From NCBI GenBank assembly GCA_937941455.1, contig CALDHM010000026.1:1-46531 (forward strand): DNA of 46,531 bases, in the 5' to 3' direction. This document shows positions 28,061 through 37,606 of the stretch, one piece after another. Below the pieces are notes generated by a model that did not search any database, was not told the origin of the DNA, and saw only the letters and a program-made list of their open reading frames with translations. This DNA is from an uncultured Pirellulaceae bacterium. Its GTDB lineage: Bacteria > Planctomycetota > Planctomycetia > Pirellulales > Pirellulaceae. Numbering within the stretch: position 1 is the stretch's first letter; each line of letters begins with the position of its first letter. Both the position numbers and the translations under genes were made by a program.

Positions 28061-29244
28061 TGCAACCGATTCCCAAAACGTTGATGGTCACCTGGGGGTT
28101 TCCACCGGTAATGTTAGGTTCCTCTCAGATCGCAGCTGGATTGGCTAACCAGTTCAGCCGGGCTGAGATGGCGATTGCCGCCGAGCGTTGGCCAGGGATG
28201 GCAGAAAACGAGTGGAGCGACCTCGAGGGTATCAAGCCAAGCGTTCATTTCATTCATCAACAATGGCCATGGAAGTTTAAAAAAAGCGTACGATTGCTGG
28301 TGTGGCCGGTGGTGTTTGCCCGACTGTTGCACGTCTCGAGAAAAACGGGGGCGAAGCAAATTTTCGCAATGTTTCCCGACGAGTACTATCTGTTTGCAAG
28401 CTGGTTAGCCAGTCGCTTGCTGCGGCTGCCGCTCTTCATCTACTTGCACAACACCTATTTGGAAAACCGGCGGGGCATAAAACGACTTTTTGCGGCCTGG
28501 TTCCAGTCCCGGGTGTTCCGCGATGCGCGAACCATTTTTGTGATGAGCGAAGGTATGCGAGAGTATCTCAGTCCGCGATATCCAGGGTTCGAATTCGTTC
28601 CGCTGCCGCATACGTTCGACGTCATTCCCAACCCCCTCGAGCGACCGCCCCCACTGCGAAAAAATTTTCGCATGGCGTTTATGGGGAGTTTGAATCGGTC
28701 GAATGAAGATGCGTTTTCAAGGGTTTCGGGGATTTTGCGGCGATTCCCCGAATGTTCATTCACGACCTACTCGGGAAACGCGGAAGCCGATTTTAAGGCC
28801 ATGGGTTTGGTGGGTCAGCGAGTGACCCACACGCGGGTGGCTTTCGATCAGGTGGTTGATGCCCTGCGGGAGTACGACTTGTTATTTCTCCCTCATGGCT
28901 TTCATGGTGGGCTGAGCGCCGTCGAATATGAAACCATCTTTCCGACGCGGACGATTCCATATCTGCTGTCAGGGATCCCGATTGTTGCGCATTCTCCACC
29001 GCAAGCATTCCTGACCCGATGGCTGCGGCAGCACGATTGCGCGGAGATCGTAGATCAACCGGATGAGCAGGCGTTGATCAATGCGGTGCAACGACTGATC
29101 GATAATCCGCAGCGGTGTCAAGAATTATCGCGAAATGCGCAGGCCGCCGCGCTTCAGTATCACGTGGATAAAGTCGTCCGCGAGTTAAGGCGCTTCTTGG
29201 CCGGCGCTGCAACGGCGCCCGTACAACCGACCAAGCACATCTGA
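28057..29244 (+). CDS. Glycosyltransferase, GT4-like (GT-B fold)
   Basis: 395 residues. An N-terminal LMVTWGFPPVMLGSSQIAAGLAN segment resembles the acceptor-side glycine loop of GT4 enzymes (WGFPP..GGS type). The middle domain starts with FRMAFMGSLNRSNEDAFSRV, and the nucleotide-sugar-binding region contains LPHGFHGG followed by TRTIPYLLSGIPIVAHSPP. The classic E-x7-E is modified (E in SAVEYETIFPTR), so the family is less certain. Starts at ATG 28057 or the next codon ATG 28060; it overlaps the previous gene by 4 bases. It is the fourth gene of the overlapping sulfotransferase-deacetylase-GT run. Confidence 0.75.
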   Translation: MMQPIPKTLMVTWGFPPVMLGSSQIAAGLANQFSRAEMAIAAERWPGMAENEWSDLEGIKPSVHFIHQQWPWKFKKSVRLLVWPVVFARLLHVSRKTGAKQIFAMFPDEYYLFASWLASRLLRLPLFIYLHNTYLENRRGIKRLFAAWFQSRVFRDARTIFVMSEGMREYLSPRYPGFEFVPLPHTFDVIPNPLERPPPLRKNFRMAFMGSLNRSNEDAFSRVSGILRRFPECSFTTYSGNAEADFKAMGLVGQRVTHTRVAFDQVVDALREYDLLFLPHGFHGGLSAVEYETIFPTRTIPYLLSGIPIVAHSPPQAFLTRWLRQHDCAEIVDQPDEQALINAVQRLIDNPQRCQELSRNAQAAALQYHVDKVVRELRRFLAGAATAPVQPTKHI

Positions 29245-29276
29245 CACATCTTTAATCTAGAGAGCAATCATCATTT

Positions 29277-30110
29277 ATGGCCAGCACCCAAATTGTTGAC
29301 GATCCTAATCGCTTTAGCTTCGGAGAGAATTGGAGCAATTTTTTAAAAGTTCTCGATGAGGATCGGATTCGGGAGTCTGAAAACGCCTTGAAAACCATGT
29401 TAGGGGTGAATGACTTGCAAGGTCGGACATTTCTGGATATCGGATCGGGCAGCGGCTTGTCAAGCCTGGCCGCGCGGCGTCTGGGTGCGGAGATCGTATC
29501 ATTCGATTTCGATCCGCAGTCGGTAGCGTGTACCAATGAATTGCGGCGACGGTATTTCTCCGACGACCCATCCTGGAAGGTGTTGCAAGGCAGCGCCTTG
29601 GATACGAATTTTATGAACTCGCTCGGTAAGTTTGACATCGTCTACTCTTGGGGAGTCCTCCACCATACCGGGGCGATGTGGTTGGGAATTGAAAATGCAC
29701 TGCAGCGGGTTGCTCCTAACGGACGGATATTTATAGCGATTTATAACGACCAAGGGTTGAAGTCTCGCATCTGGTGGCTGATCAAATGGTTTTATAACGT
29801 CCTACCCTGGCCGTTAAACAAAATGTACGGGTATGGCCTGGGCAGTTTGATTCATCTGTTGAACATTTTGCGTTATACGATCAAGCTGCAGCCGATGAAG
29901 GCGATTGGTCCGCTGCTGAAAAAACAGCGTCGCGGGATGACGGTCCGATACGATTTGCTCGATTGGATGGGGGGGATGCCTTTCGAGTTCGCCGCCTACG
30001 AGGTGCTCGATAAATACTTCCAAGCACACGGGTTTCGTCTCGTAAACGGCAGCAAAGCGAAGAGCCTCGGATGCCACGAAATGGTGTTTGAGAAACAACC
30101 TGTCAGCTAA
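29277..30110 (+). CDS. Class I SAM-dependent methyltransferase
   Basis: 277 residues. Motif I is FLDIGSGSG (52-60), followed by the acidic end of strand 2 in VSFDFDP (about 75-80) and VLHHTG, a common post-motif in small-molecule methyltransferases. The C-terminal half has a hydrophobic stretch (WWLIKWFYNVLPWPL) that may touch the membrane or a lipid-linked acceptor. Target unknown; its place between glycosyltransferase and AsnB genes suggests sugar methylation. Gaps of 32 and 27 bases link it to its neighbours. Confidence 0.82.
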   Translation: MASTQIVDDPNRFSFGENWSNFLKVLDEDRIRESENALKTMLGVNDLQGRTFLDIGSGSGLSSLAARRLGAEIVSFDFDPQSVACTNELRRRYFSDDPSWKVLQGSALDTNFMNSLGKFDIVYSWGVLHHTGAMWLGIENALQRVAPNGRIFIAIYNDQGLKSRIWWLIKWFYNVLPWPLNKMYGYGLGSLIHLLNILRYTIKLQPMKAIGPLLKKQRRGMTVRYDLLDWMGGMPFEFAAYEVLDKYFQAHGFRLVNGSKAKSLGCHEMVFEKQPVS

Positions 30111-30137
30111 CCTGATTGTTGAAACAAGACTCACCTT

Positions 30138-32003
30138 ATGTGCGGCATAGCCGGTTGGCTCGACTTTAATCATCCCACGCCTGCTCCCGAAATCCTGCGG
30201 GGGATGGCCGACGCCTTGCGGTATCGTGGTCCGGACGGCGAGGGTTACTTCGAGTCGGGGCCGATCCATTTTGGACACCGCCGCTTGAGCATCATCGATG
30301 TGGCCGGAAGTCCGCAGCCGATGAGTAATTCAGAGGAATCCATATGGCTGATTTTTAATGGAGAGATTTTTAATTTCAGCGAGTTGCGCGGCGAGCTCGC
30401 GCAACGAGGCTGCGTTTTCCGCACGCAGGGCGATACCGAAACGATCATCCATGCCTACGCAGTGTACGGGGATGAGTTTTTGCAAAAGCTCGAGGGTCAA
30501 TTCGCCCTGGCGTTATGGGATGTCAAGTTACAAAAATTGATTCTGGCCCGTGATCGCCTGGGACAGATGCCGCTGTACTATCACGTCGATCGTCGCGGCG
30601 GATTGTATTTTGCATCGGAACTCGGGTCCTTGGTTGCCCATCCAGCAGTGCCGCGTGATGTCGATCCCCGAGCCATCGACATCTATTTCGCCTACCGATA
30701 CATCCCGGATCCGCAGACGATCTATCGGGACATCCAAAGACTGCCGGCCGCTCACCGACTGGACATCTCTCGGGAAAAATTAGAAGTGCGGAGGTATTGG
30801 CAGGCGCCAACAGAAACGACCATTAAAATTACCGAGCAGGAGGCCCTCGAGCACTTGGACGAACTGCTGTCTCAAGCGGTGGCAGGGAGGATGATTTCCG
30901 ATGTGCCTTTGGGGGCCTTTCTCAGCGGCGGGATCGATTCGTCGCTCGTGGTTGCCTACATGGTCAAGCACTCGACGACGCCGATCAAAACATTCACGAT
31001 CGGGTTTGATCAAGACACGCATGATGAACGGGATTATGCCCGGCAAGTCGTCGAGCGGTTTCAGACCGATCATCACGAATTCGTCGTGACTCCGGATGCC
31101 GCGGATGTCGTACCGCGGATGGCCCGCGCCTTTGGCGAACCGTTTGCCGACAGTTCTGCCCTGCCAGTGTTCTACCTAGCCGAGATCACGCGGCGGCATG
31201 TGACGGTCGCGCTTAATGGAGATGGTGGTGATGAATCCTTCGCAGGTTACCGCCGCTATTTTAACACTGCGAGATTCTATGCCTACAGTCGGTGGCCGAA
31301 ATCAATCCGCAGTGTAGCGCGGGCGCTTGCCGGGGTGGCCCGGACTTTACCGATTCCTGGTGGGGGAGCGCTGGGGCGACTCGCAAAGTGGAAAAGCTTG
31401 GAGGGCAAGACGCTCGGAGAAATTTATCAAGCGGCCGTCACCACTCCTTTCGATCAACGCGTCAAATTGTTGCATCCTGAACTGGCGGAAACCCTGCGGC
31501 CGCGCGCCGACGCGATGGCTGAGGCGGTCGCAGCTTCGAAGCATAGGGATAGTCTTAATCGGTTGATGCATGGAGATCAAACCGTTTATTTACCGGGAGA
31601 TTTGTTGGTCAAGGTCGACCGCATGGCAATGCACCATAGCTTGGAAGCTCGCTCGCCGTTTTTAGACTATCGGATTGTCGAGTTTGCGGCCAGTTTGCCG
31701 GCGCGGATCAAGGCGCCTCGCGGCGAATCGAAAGCGCTACTCAAAAAGCTGTTGGGGCGGTTTTTCCCTGCGAGCTTTATCCAGCGGCGGAAAATGGGAT
31801 TCGGGGTTCCGTTGGCGACTTGGTTCCGCACGTCGGTACCATTGCAAGAACAGCTGCGGGCCGCGGCCGAATCTCGTTGGCTGAACGCCAGTGAAATTGC
31901 TCGCCTGCTGGAGGAACATCAAAGCGGCCGCACCGATCATTCGCACGTACTTTGGTCGGTTTTGATGTTTGATGCCTGGGAGCGGAGCGTAAGGAAATCG
32001 TAG
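30138..32003 (+). CDS. asnB: Asparagine-synthase-like glutamine amidotransferase, first copy
   Basis: 621 residues. The N-terminal class II glutaminase domain begins MCGIAGW with the nucleophile Cys2 exposed after Met removal, and contains RYRGPDGEG and LIFNGEIFN. The synthetase domain has the ATP-pyrophosphatase loop FLSGGIDSS (261-269) and NGDGGDESFAGYRRY. The known reaction makes asparagine, but AsnB-like enzymes of this length are common in polysaccharide loci, where related ones amidate uronic acids. That role is favoured here because two uronate-forming dehydrogenases are present. A second copy lies at 35690. Confidence 0.9.
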   Translation: MCGIAGWLDFNHPTPAPEILRGMADALRYRGPDGEGYFESGPIHFGHRRLSIIDVAGSPQPMSNSEESIWLIFNGEIFNFSELRGELAQRGCVFRTQGDTETIIHAYAVYGDEFLQKLEGQFALALWDVKLQKLILARDRLGQMPLYYHVDRRGGLYFASELGSLVAHPAVPRDVDPRAIDIYFAYRYIPDPQTIYRDIQRLPAAHRLDISREKLEVRRYWQAPTETTIKITEQEALEHLDELLSQAVAGRMISDVPLGAFLSGGIDSSLVVAYMVKHSTTPIKTFTIGFDQDTHDERDYARQVVERFQTDHHEFVVTPDAADVVPRMARAFGEPFADSSALPVFYLAEITRRHVTVALNGDGGDESFAGYRRYFNTARFYAYSRWPKSIRSVARALAGVARTLPIPGGGALGRLAKWKSLEGKTLGEIYQAAVTTPFDQRVKLLHPELAETLRPRADAMAEAVAASKHRDSLNRLMHGDQTVYLPGDLLVKVDRMAMHHSLEARSPFLDYRIVEFAASLPARIKAPRGESKALLKKLLGRFFPASFIQRRKMGFGVPLATWFRTSVPLQEQLRAAAESRWLNASEIARLLEEHQSGRTDHSHVLWSVLMFDAWERSVRKS

Positions 32004-32136
32004 GTGTTTCAAAGCACGGACTTGCGTCGACAGTCGGCGGCATCGAGCCTGCGTCGAAACTTTTGATTTGTCAAATTGCCTTGAAGTTTCTAAAATCTAG
32101 CCAACTGTTCCTCATTGGCTAACGCCTAATTGATTG

Positions 32137-32160
32137 AGGGAACAACACCTGTTGTTCCTT
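32137..32160. terminator. Inverted repeat between asnB-like gene and O-antigen ligase gene
   Basis: Arms agggaacaac (32137-32146) and gttgttcctt (32151-32160) pair over ten positions with one G-T wobble and a 4-base acct loop. It lies 133 bases after the AsnB stop and 38 bases before the next start. Only a weak T-rich stretch follows, so it may be a terminator, an attenuator or a protein-binding site. Confidence 0.35.
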
Positions 32161-32198
32161 CTGCAACTAGACGTAGCCCTAGCATTCAATAGCCGCTT

Positions 32199-33656
32199 AT
32201 GAGCAATGTCTCTGACGCCCCAGCGAATTTTCTGCCCGTGACTCCTGCTGGCACCTTGGGGGGGATGCCGACGGACGGTTCCCGGCTTAATTCGCTCCCC
32301 CTACAGCAACCACAAACCTCGGTTCCCGTGGCCAAGGTGAACAAGCTGTTCATTGCCATGTTCGTGATTCTCGGGATGACGTGCCTGTGGAATTTGAACG
32401 GGATCACGGCCATCATGTTCGAGATGAATCGATTGATGTCGATCGTGATTCTGCTGAGCGGTTTGTATTTGATTTTCGCGGCTTACGCGTCATGGAGTCG
32501 CGGTTTGGGAGTAGCCGGATGGTCATTCGTTTTGTTTTTGTTGACCTACCTAGCGATTGGTTTTGCGGTCAAACAAGACGTTTCCATGTTGATTAGTTAC
32601 CTCAACTCGGTGTTCGTCATTTTCGCCGGTGCGATGGTCAGCTATCATTTCGCGCAACGGGGCCAGACGAACAAGCTCTTGATTATCCTCTGCGTGCTCG
32701 CGGCGCTGGGCGCATACACCATTTATTTGAGCCCATTTTTGGGGGATTATTATGCCCAGATGCAAAAGCTCGATCGCATGGCAAGACAGGGGCGGTGGAT
32801 GGGATTTTTTGCCAATCCCAACGACACGGGGATGGCGGCAGTCCTCGCGTTTGTTTGTTCGCTCTCGGTCTGGCTGATCTCGGTGAAGGGAATCCGTTTC
32901 AAAAAGTATTTGCCGCCGATTGTCGGATTTTTGGCGTTGGCCGCGGTGTTGTCGTTTTCTCGCAGTGCAATGGTCACCTTCGCCCTCTTAGGTGTATTCG
33001 TTATGGTTTATTCGGCGGGACTGGGACGGCGGGCAATTGGCACCTTGATGGCCGGCATGTTTGTCTTCGCCATGACATATTGGTTTTTCACATCGGGCTA
33101 CAAGCAATATGAATGGTCCGTTCACCAGGAAAAACGGATTCAAAGCGTGGAACGATTGCTGACCTATGGAGAATTATCCCATAAAGATACCGGAGGCCGA
33201 CTCGAGGGCATTCGCGGGGGGCTGCATTATTGGAGCAAAAGTCCCATATTTGGGCATGGTTTGGGGAGTCTTCATAGAATGCCCTTCCATTATTTTGGCG
33301 GACTGGGCTGCCACAATTCGCATGTGATGGTATTGGGGGAGGTCGGGATCGTCGGGTTCGCGGTGTACCTATTGGCATTGGTTGTGTATTTGATTTCTTC
33401 ATTCAAGATTCGTTATTTGCCAGTGCGGATGTTTTCGATACTTTTTTTCTGGAATTTGATGGCCAATGGTATGGTCAGTCACAGTGTCTATAGCGATCGA
33501 AATTTTAATTTAGTGATGGGCATCGTCTTTGGTTTGCAGGCCTATTACCTGGCATTCGAAGAGCGGCAACGCTTAATGGCCCAGTTCCGGGAAAGGCAAG
33601 CGAAATTGCAACGGTTGTCGGCCGAATTCGCCGGCATGCCGATCCATACCTCCTGA
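32199..33656 (+). CDS. O-antigen polymerase/ligase family membrane protein (Wzy/WaaL-like)
   Basis: 485 residues with about ten to twelve membrane helices from residue 48 on. The N-terminal 45 residues are soluble and Pro/Ser-rich. The large periplasmic loop region contains GGRLEGIRGGLHYWSKSPIFGHG and the hallmark CHNSHVMVLGEVGIVGFAVYLL (HN..xL.E.GI.G pattern), as in Wzy polymerases and WaaL ligases; FSRSA in an earlier helix also fits. It would join undecaprenyl-linked repeat units, or attach them to an acceptor, on the periplasmic side. The ligase and polymerase roles cannot be separated by sequence. With the Wzx-like flippase it indicates a Wzx/Wzy-dependent route. Confidence 0.85.
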   Translation: MSNVSDAPANFLPVTPAGTLGGMPTDGSRLNSLPLQQPQTSVPVAKVNKLFIAMFVILGMTCLWNLNGITAIMFEMNRLMSIVILLSGLYLIFAAYASWSRGLGVAGWSFVLFLLTYLAIGFAVKQDVSMLISYLNSVFVIFAGAMVSYHFAQRGQTNKLLIILCVLAALGAYTIYLSPFLGDYYAQMQKLDRMARQGRWMGFFANPNDTGMAAVLAFVCSLSVWLISVKGIRFKKYLPPIVGFLALAAVLSFSRSAMVTFALLGVFVMVYSAGLGRRAIGTLMAGMFVFAMTYWFFTSGYKQYEWSVHQEKRIQSVERLLTYGELSHKDTGGRLEGIRGGLHYWSKSPIFGHGLGSLHRMPFHYFGGLGCHNSHVMVLGEVGIVGFAVYLLALVVYLISSFKIRYLPVRMFSILFFWNLMANGMVSHSVYSDRNFNLVMGIVFGLQAYYLAFEERQRLMAQFRERQAKLQRLSAEFAGMPIHTS

Positions 33657-33930
33657 GTCATGGTCGGGTTGGGGTAGTTGTAGTTACGGTCTCAGCGTTC
33701 TGCTGGAGTTTTCCAGCGAGATGTGGGCGCTTTCGCTAAGCGATTTCATATTCTTCACTCCCTGTTGAGGTTTCCGCTGCCAGCGGCCGGCGCGTTGCGA
33801 AACTTTTCAACTGGGCTAACTAGTCGCCGATCGCTTCTCTATAGAAACGCTGTTGAGGGAACGGCTGCTGCCGCCCCACTATTTTTTTTCAAGGGTTGAT
33901 TGGCTTGAGGCTCATGGTAAGCATCGAGTG

Positions 33931-35085
33931 ATGAGAATTTGCTGCCTTATTGATAGCTTGGGATCTGGGGGCGCGCAGCGGCAAATGATCCGCTTGATAG
34001 GAATCTTGCAGGAGCGTGGGCATGACCTTCACTTGCTGACCTATTACGGCGAATTCCAGCATTTCGTCCCTACCGTACGTGCCTATGGCGTCGAACCACA
34101 GAATGTGTCATCGACGTCCCGCTGGGGGCGCTTTTGGGGTGTCCGGCAGCGGATTCGCCGGATGAAGCCAGATTGCCTGATTTCGTTTTTGAACACGCCA
34201 AATTTACTGGCGGTATTCAGCAGTATCGGCTGGCCGCGGATCCCGGTAATCGTGTCAGAGCGAAGTTTGGACAACCGCGGGAAAACGCGCTCAAATCGCC
34301 TGCGCTTCAATGCATTCCGCTTGGCCGATCGGGTAGTGACCAACTCGGTCGCCCAAAAAAAATTCATCGATGAGAACTTCCCCTTCTTGACCAAGCGAAC
34401 GGTGGTGGTGCGCAACAGCGTCGATTTCGATTTGTTTCATCCACGTGACGCGGATGCTTCCGGATCGGCTGAGACGTTGCCTGCTAAGGATTTGAAAATA
34501 ATCGTCGGAGCCAGCGTGATTCCCGTTAAAAATACTCATCGCTTGATTGAGGCCGTCGACGCTGTCCGCAAATCGTCGGGGCTCGATGTCGTCGTGGACT
34601 GGTACGGCAATAATTTGTTCCAGGATGGGCGGCCCACCGAGCAATCGAAATTTTACCTAGAATCGCGAGCCTTGGTCGAGCACTTGGGGCTGCAGGATCA
34701 TTTCCGTTTTTTCGATGCAGTAACCGATTTTCACTTGCGTCTGCATGATTACGATGCGGTCTGTTTGCCGTCGCTGTTCGAGGGTTGTCCGAATCTGGTT
34801 TGCGAGGCAATGGCCAGCGGTAAACCAGTCATCGCGAGCGATATCAGTGACATTGGGGAAATAGTCGGGAGCAAGGATTTCTTGTTTGATCCACTCAGCG
34901 TATCGTCTATAGCCGGTGCGATTCGAAGGTTGGGTGAGTTACCACCGGAACGGCGCAAGGTACTAGGGCATGAATTGTACTTGCGAGCACAACAACTGTT
35001 TTCCCAAGATGCTTTCGGCGCGGCCTACGATCGCTTGCTGCATGAAGTGACAGGCAAGCGTTCTGGCAGAGGGGAGGTTCGCTAG
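33931..35085 (+). CDS. Glycosyltransferase family 4
   Basis: 384 residues, GT-B. N-terminal [22 protein letters not shown] has the GGA loop of GT4 enzymes. The nucleotide-sugar site [22 protein letters not shown] (near 283) contains the E-x7-E pair of the family. It transfers a sugar with retention in the cytoplasm; donor unknown. ATG 33931 matches the family N-terminus, so the 26 codons of open frame upstream were left out. One base separates its stop from the acetyltransferase start. Confidence 0.9.
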   Translation: MRICCLIDSLGSGGAQRQMIRLIGILQERGHDLHLLTYYGEFQHFVPTVRAYGVEPQNVSSTSRWGRFWGVRQRIRRMKPDCLISFLNTPNLLAVFSSIGWPRIPVIVSERSLDNRGKTRSNRLRFNAFRLADRVVTNSVAQKKFIDENFPFLTKRTVVVRNSVDFDLFHPRDADASGSAETLPAKDLKIIVGASVIPVKNTHRLIEAVDAVRKSSGLDVVVDWYGNNLFQDGRPTEQSKFYLESRALVEHLGLQDHFRFFDAVTDFHLRLHDYDAVCLPSLFEGCPNLVCEAMASGKPVIASDISDIGEIVGSKDFLFDPLSVSSIAGAIRRLGELPPERRKVLGHELYLRAQQLFSQDAFGAAYDRLLHEVTGKRSGRGEVR

Positions 35086-35086
35086 G

Positions 35087-35686
35087 ATGCCGATCGACAA
35101 AATTCCCGGCAAATTTTGGATTATCCTAAAAAAAATCCGCAAGCGCATATTGCGGGCCGTCATGAAGCCTCAGTATCGACGCTGTGGCAAAAACGTTTGG
35201 TTCGATCCCGATGATTTTTTTGCGTACGACAAGATCTCGATCGGCAATGATGTGTTCATCGGGCCTGGCGCACAGTTGCAGACGATCACGGAAATCAGCA
35301 TCGGCAATCATGTCATGTTTGGGCCTAACGTGACGATCCTGGGCGGCAACCACAATACGGAACTGTCCGGCGTCCCGATGTTTCACATCAAGCAAAAACG
35401 GGAATTTGACGATCAGCCAGTGTTCATCGAAGACGATGTCTGGATCGGTAGTCGAGCGATTGTGCTCAAAGGCGTCAGGATCGGCCGGGGGGCGGTCGTC
35501 GGTGCCGGAAGTGTGGTCACCAAGGACGTACCGCCGTATGCCGTCGTGGTGGGGAATCCGGCGAAGATTGTGAAGTATCGCGGCTCTCGAGATGAAATTG
35601 CCAGACACGAGGCGAAATTATATCCCCCCGACCAGAGAATCGACGTTACCCAATTGCCTGAGCCGTTGCGGAAGCAGGAATCTTGA
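35087..35686 (+). CDS. Hexapeptide-repeat (LbetaH) acetyltransferase
   Basis: 199 residues. After a basic N-terminus the protein forms a left-handed beta-helix of hexapeptide repeats: [33 protein letters not shown], then [22 protein letters not shown] and [26 protein letters not shown]. The loop [10 protein letters not shown] probably carries the catalytic His (NHNT). This is the NodL/WcaF/MaT-like family that O- or N-acetylates sugars using acetyl-CoA. It is packed between a GT4 and the second AsnB-like gene (3 bases), so it likely modifies the same glycan. Confidence 0.88.
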   Translation: MPIDKIPGKFWIILKKIRKRILRAVMKPQYRRCGKNVWFDPDDFFAYDKISIGNDVFIGPGAQLQTITEISIGNHVMFGPNVTILGGNHNTELSGVPMFHIKQKREFDDQPVFIEDDVWIGSRAIVLKGVRIGRGAVVGAGSVVTKDVPPYAVVVGNPAKIVKYRGSRDEIARHEAKLYPPDQRIDVTQLPEPLRKQES

Positions 35687-35689
35687 GCC

Positions 35690-37573
35690 GTGTGTGGGAT
35701 CACCGGTTATTTCGAATTCATTCCAGACCAGCGGCGGCCAATGCGTCTCGAAACAGCGACACGCGTGTTGGCTCATCGCGGCCCGGATGATCAAGGCCTG
35801 TTTGTCGAAGGGCCGGTTGGTTTGGGGCATCGACGGCTGAGCATTATCGATCTCTCGACCCTCGGGCATCAGCCCATGATTTCGGCGGACGATCGCCTCG
35901 TGATCGTGTTCAACGGGGAAATCTACAATTACCCAGAGTTGCGACGCGAGCTCGAAGGCTCGGGGCGACAATTTCGCAGCCACTCCGATACAGAGGTGAT
36001 CTTGGTCGGCTTCGAGCATTGGGGTCGAAACGTACTGACACGGCTGAACGGGATTTTCGCCTGTGCCATTTACGATCGGCGTGAGCGGAGCTTGCTCCTA
36101 GCACGGGATCGGTTGGGGGTTAAACCTCTCTATTATTTCCACGACAAAAGTGGTTTCGTGTTTGGGTCGGAAATCAAGTCGCTGTTGGCGCTGCACGATC
36201 TTCCACGCCGCATCGACCCGCAGGGATTTCATGAATTTTTGTATTACGGGAATTGTTTGGGCACGACGACCTTGTTCGCTGAGGTCAAGCGGTTGGAGCC
36301 CGGTGGTTGGTTGGAGGTCCGAGAAGGTAACACCGAGCAAGGCCGCTACTGGTCTCATGAAGAGCTTGGCCAACGGTCACCGAGTGAAATCGCCGTACCG
36401 GATGTTGGGGCCGAAACCGCGCGGCTATTGGAGTTGGCTGTACAGCGGCAATTGGCGGCCGATGTTCCTGTCGGCGTGTTTCTCAGCGGCGGTATCGACT
36501 CGTCAGCGATTACGGCTCTGGCGGTTCGGCATTATCGCGACAAGCTCGCGACGTTTTCGGCAGGCTTCGACTTCGATGGGGGACATAACGAGTTGCCGGC
36601 TGCTGCGAAATTGGCCAAGGCTCTAGGGACAGAACATCACGAGATTCACATCCGGGGTGCGGACCTTCCCGAGACGATTCGAACCTTGGTGCGGCACCAC
36701 GATGAGCCGTTTAGCGATGCGGCCAACCTGCCGCTGTTCCTGATGACACAGCGGATCCGAGAGTGTTGCAAGGTCATTTTGCAAGGCGACGGCGGCGACG
36801 AGTTGTTCGGAGGCTACAACCGTTATCGGTTGCTGAAGCAACGAAGCAAGTACCGCGCTATCTTCGCTACGCTGAAATCGTTGCGATGGTGCCTCCCCCG
36901 ACGACGGCGGAACCAAGTCGAGCGCTTCCATGCGATCTTCAGCGAGACCGATTTCGGCTTGCAGATCGCGAAACTTCTGACGGTGGAACAGACGAATAAG
37001 CGGCGCCCCCTGGCAATGTTGTCGCAGGGTTGGCAACGGCACCTGGTGGGAACGGATCCCTTTCGGCGGTATCGCGAGTTGGCCGAACGATTTCGAGATC
37101 TGGAGCCGACGCAACGATTATTTTGGATCGATTCGGCTGTAATTTTGCCGGATCAATTCTTAGAAAAGGTCGACAAGAGCACGATGGCCAACGGAGTCGA
37201 GGTTCGCGTTCCGTTCTTGGACAACGATTTGGCGGCGTTTGCACTCGGATTGCCAGCCGATTTGAAAGTGGGTAGCGGCGAGCAGAAAAAATTACTCAAG
37301 CAGGCTTTGCGCGGCATTGTACCGGACGAAGTCCTGAGTCGCCCCAAAAAGGGATTCGGTGTACCCTACAGTAATTGGCTGCGGGGATCGCTTCGGGACT
37401 TCATGCTGGATGCCTTTCACAATTCGGTCGTTCAGAGCAGTGGTTTGTTCGATCATAACGAACTCAACCGGCGTATCGAGGAGCATCGCGCCGGGCGAGA
37501 CGATTGGGGCTTCGCATTGTGGAAAGCGATGAATCTGGCCCTTTGGTTAGACGAATATCGAACGTCATGGTAG
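35690..37573 (+). CDS. asnB: Asparagine-synthase-like glutamine amidotransferase, second copy
   Basis: 627 residues. It starts with GTG, then TGT for the nucleophile Cys2 (MCGITGYF), followed by RGPDDQG and IVFNGEIYN in the glutaminase domain. The synthetase domain has FLSGGIDSS (264-272) and QGDGGDELFGGYNRY. It resembles the first copy in layout but differs widely in sequence, so it is not a recent duplicate. As argued for the first copy, an acidic sugar (uronamide formation) is a possible acceptor besides aspartate. It starts 3 bases after the acetyltransferase gene and ends directly before a GT4 gene. Confidence 0.9.
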   Translation: MCGITGYFEFIPDQRRPMRLETATRVLAHRGPDDQGLFVEGPVGLGHRRLSIIDLSTLGHQPMISADDRLVIVFNGEIYNYPELRRELEGSGRQFRSHSDTEVILVGFEHWGRNVLTRLNGIFACAIYDRRERSLLLARDRLGVKPLYYFHDKSGFVFGSEIKSLLALHDLPRRIDPQGFHEFLYYGNCLGTTTLFAEVKRLEPGGWLEVREGNTEQGRYWSHEELGQRSPSEIAVPDVGAETARLLELAVQRQLAADVPVGVFLSGGIDSSAITALAVRHYRDKLATFSAGFDFDGGHNELPAAAKLAKALGTEHHEIHIRGADLPETIRTLVRHHDEPFSDAANLPLFLMTQRIRECCKVILQGDGGDELFGGYNRYRLLKQRSKYRAIFATLKSLRWCLPRRRRNQVERFHAIFSETDFGLQIAKLLTVEQTNKRRPLAMLSQGWQRHLVGTDPFRRYRELAERFRDLEPTQRLFWIDSAVILPDQFLEKVDKSTMANGVEVRVPFLDNDLAAFALGLPADLKVGSGEQKKLLKQALRGIVPDEVLSRPKKGFGVPYSNWLRGSLRDFMLDAFHNSVVQSSGLFDHNELNRRIEEHRAGRDDWGFALWKAMNLALWLDEYRTSW

Positions 37574-37606
37574 GTGGCGATCGAGTCGTACGCCAGTGAA
37601 ACATTC

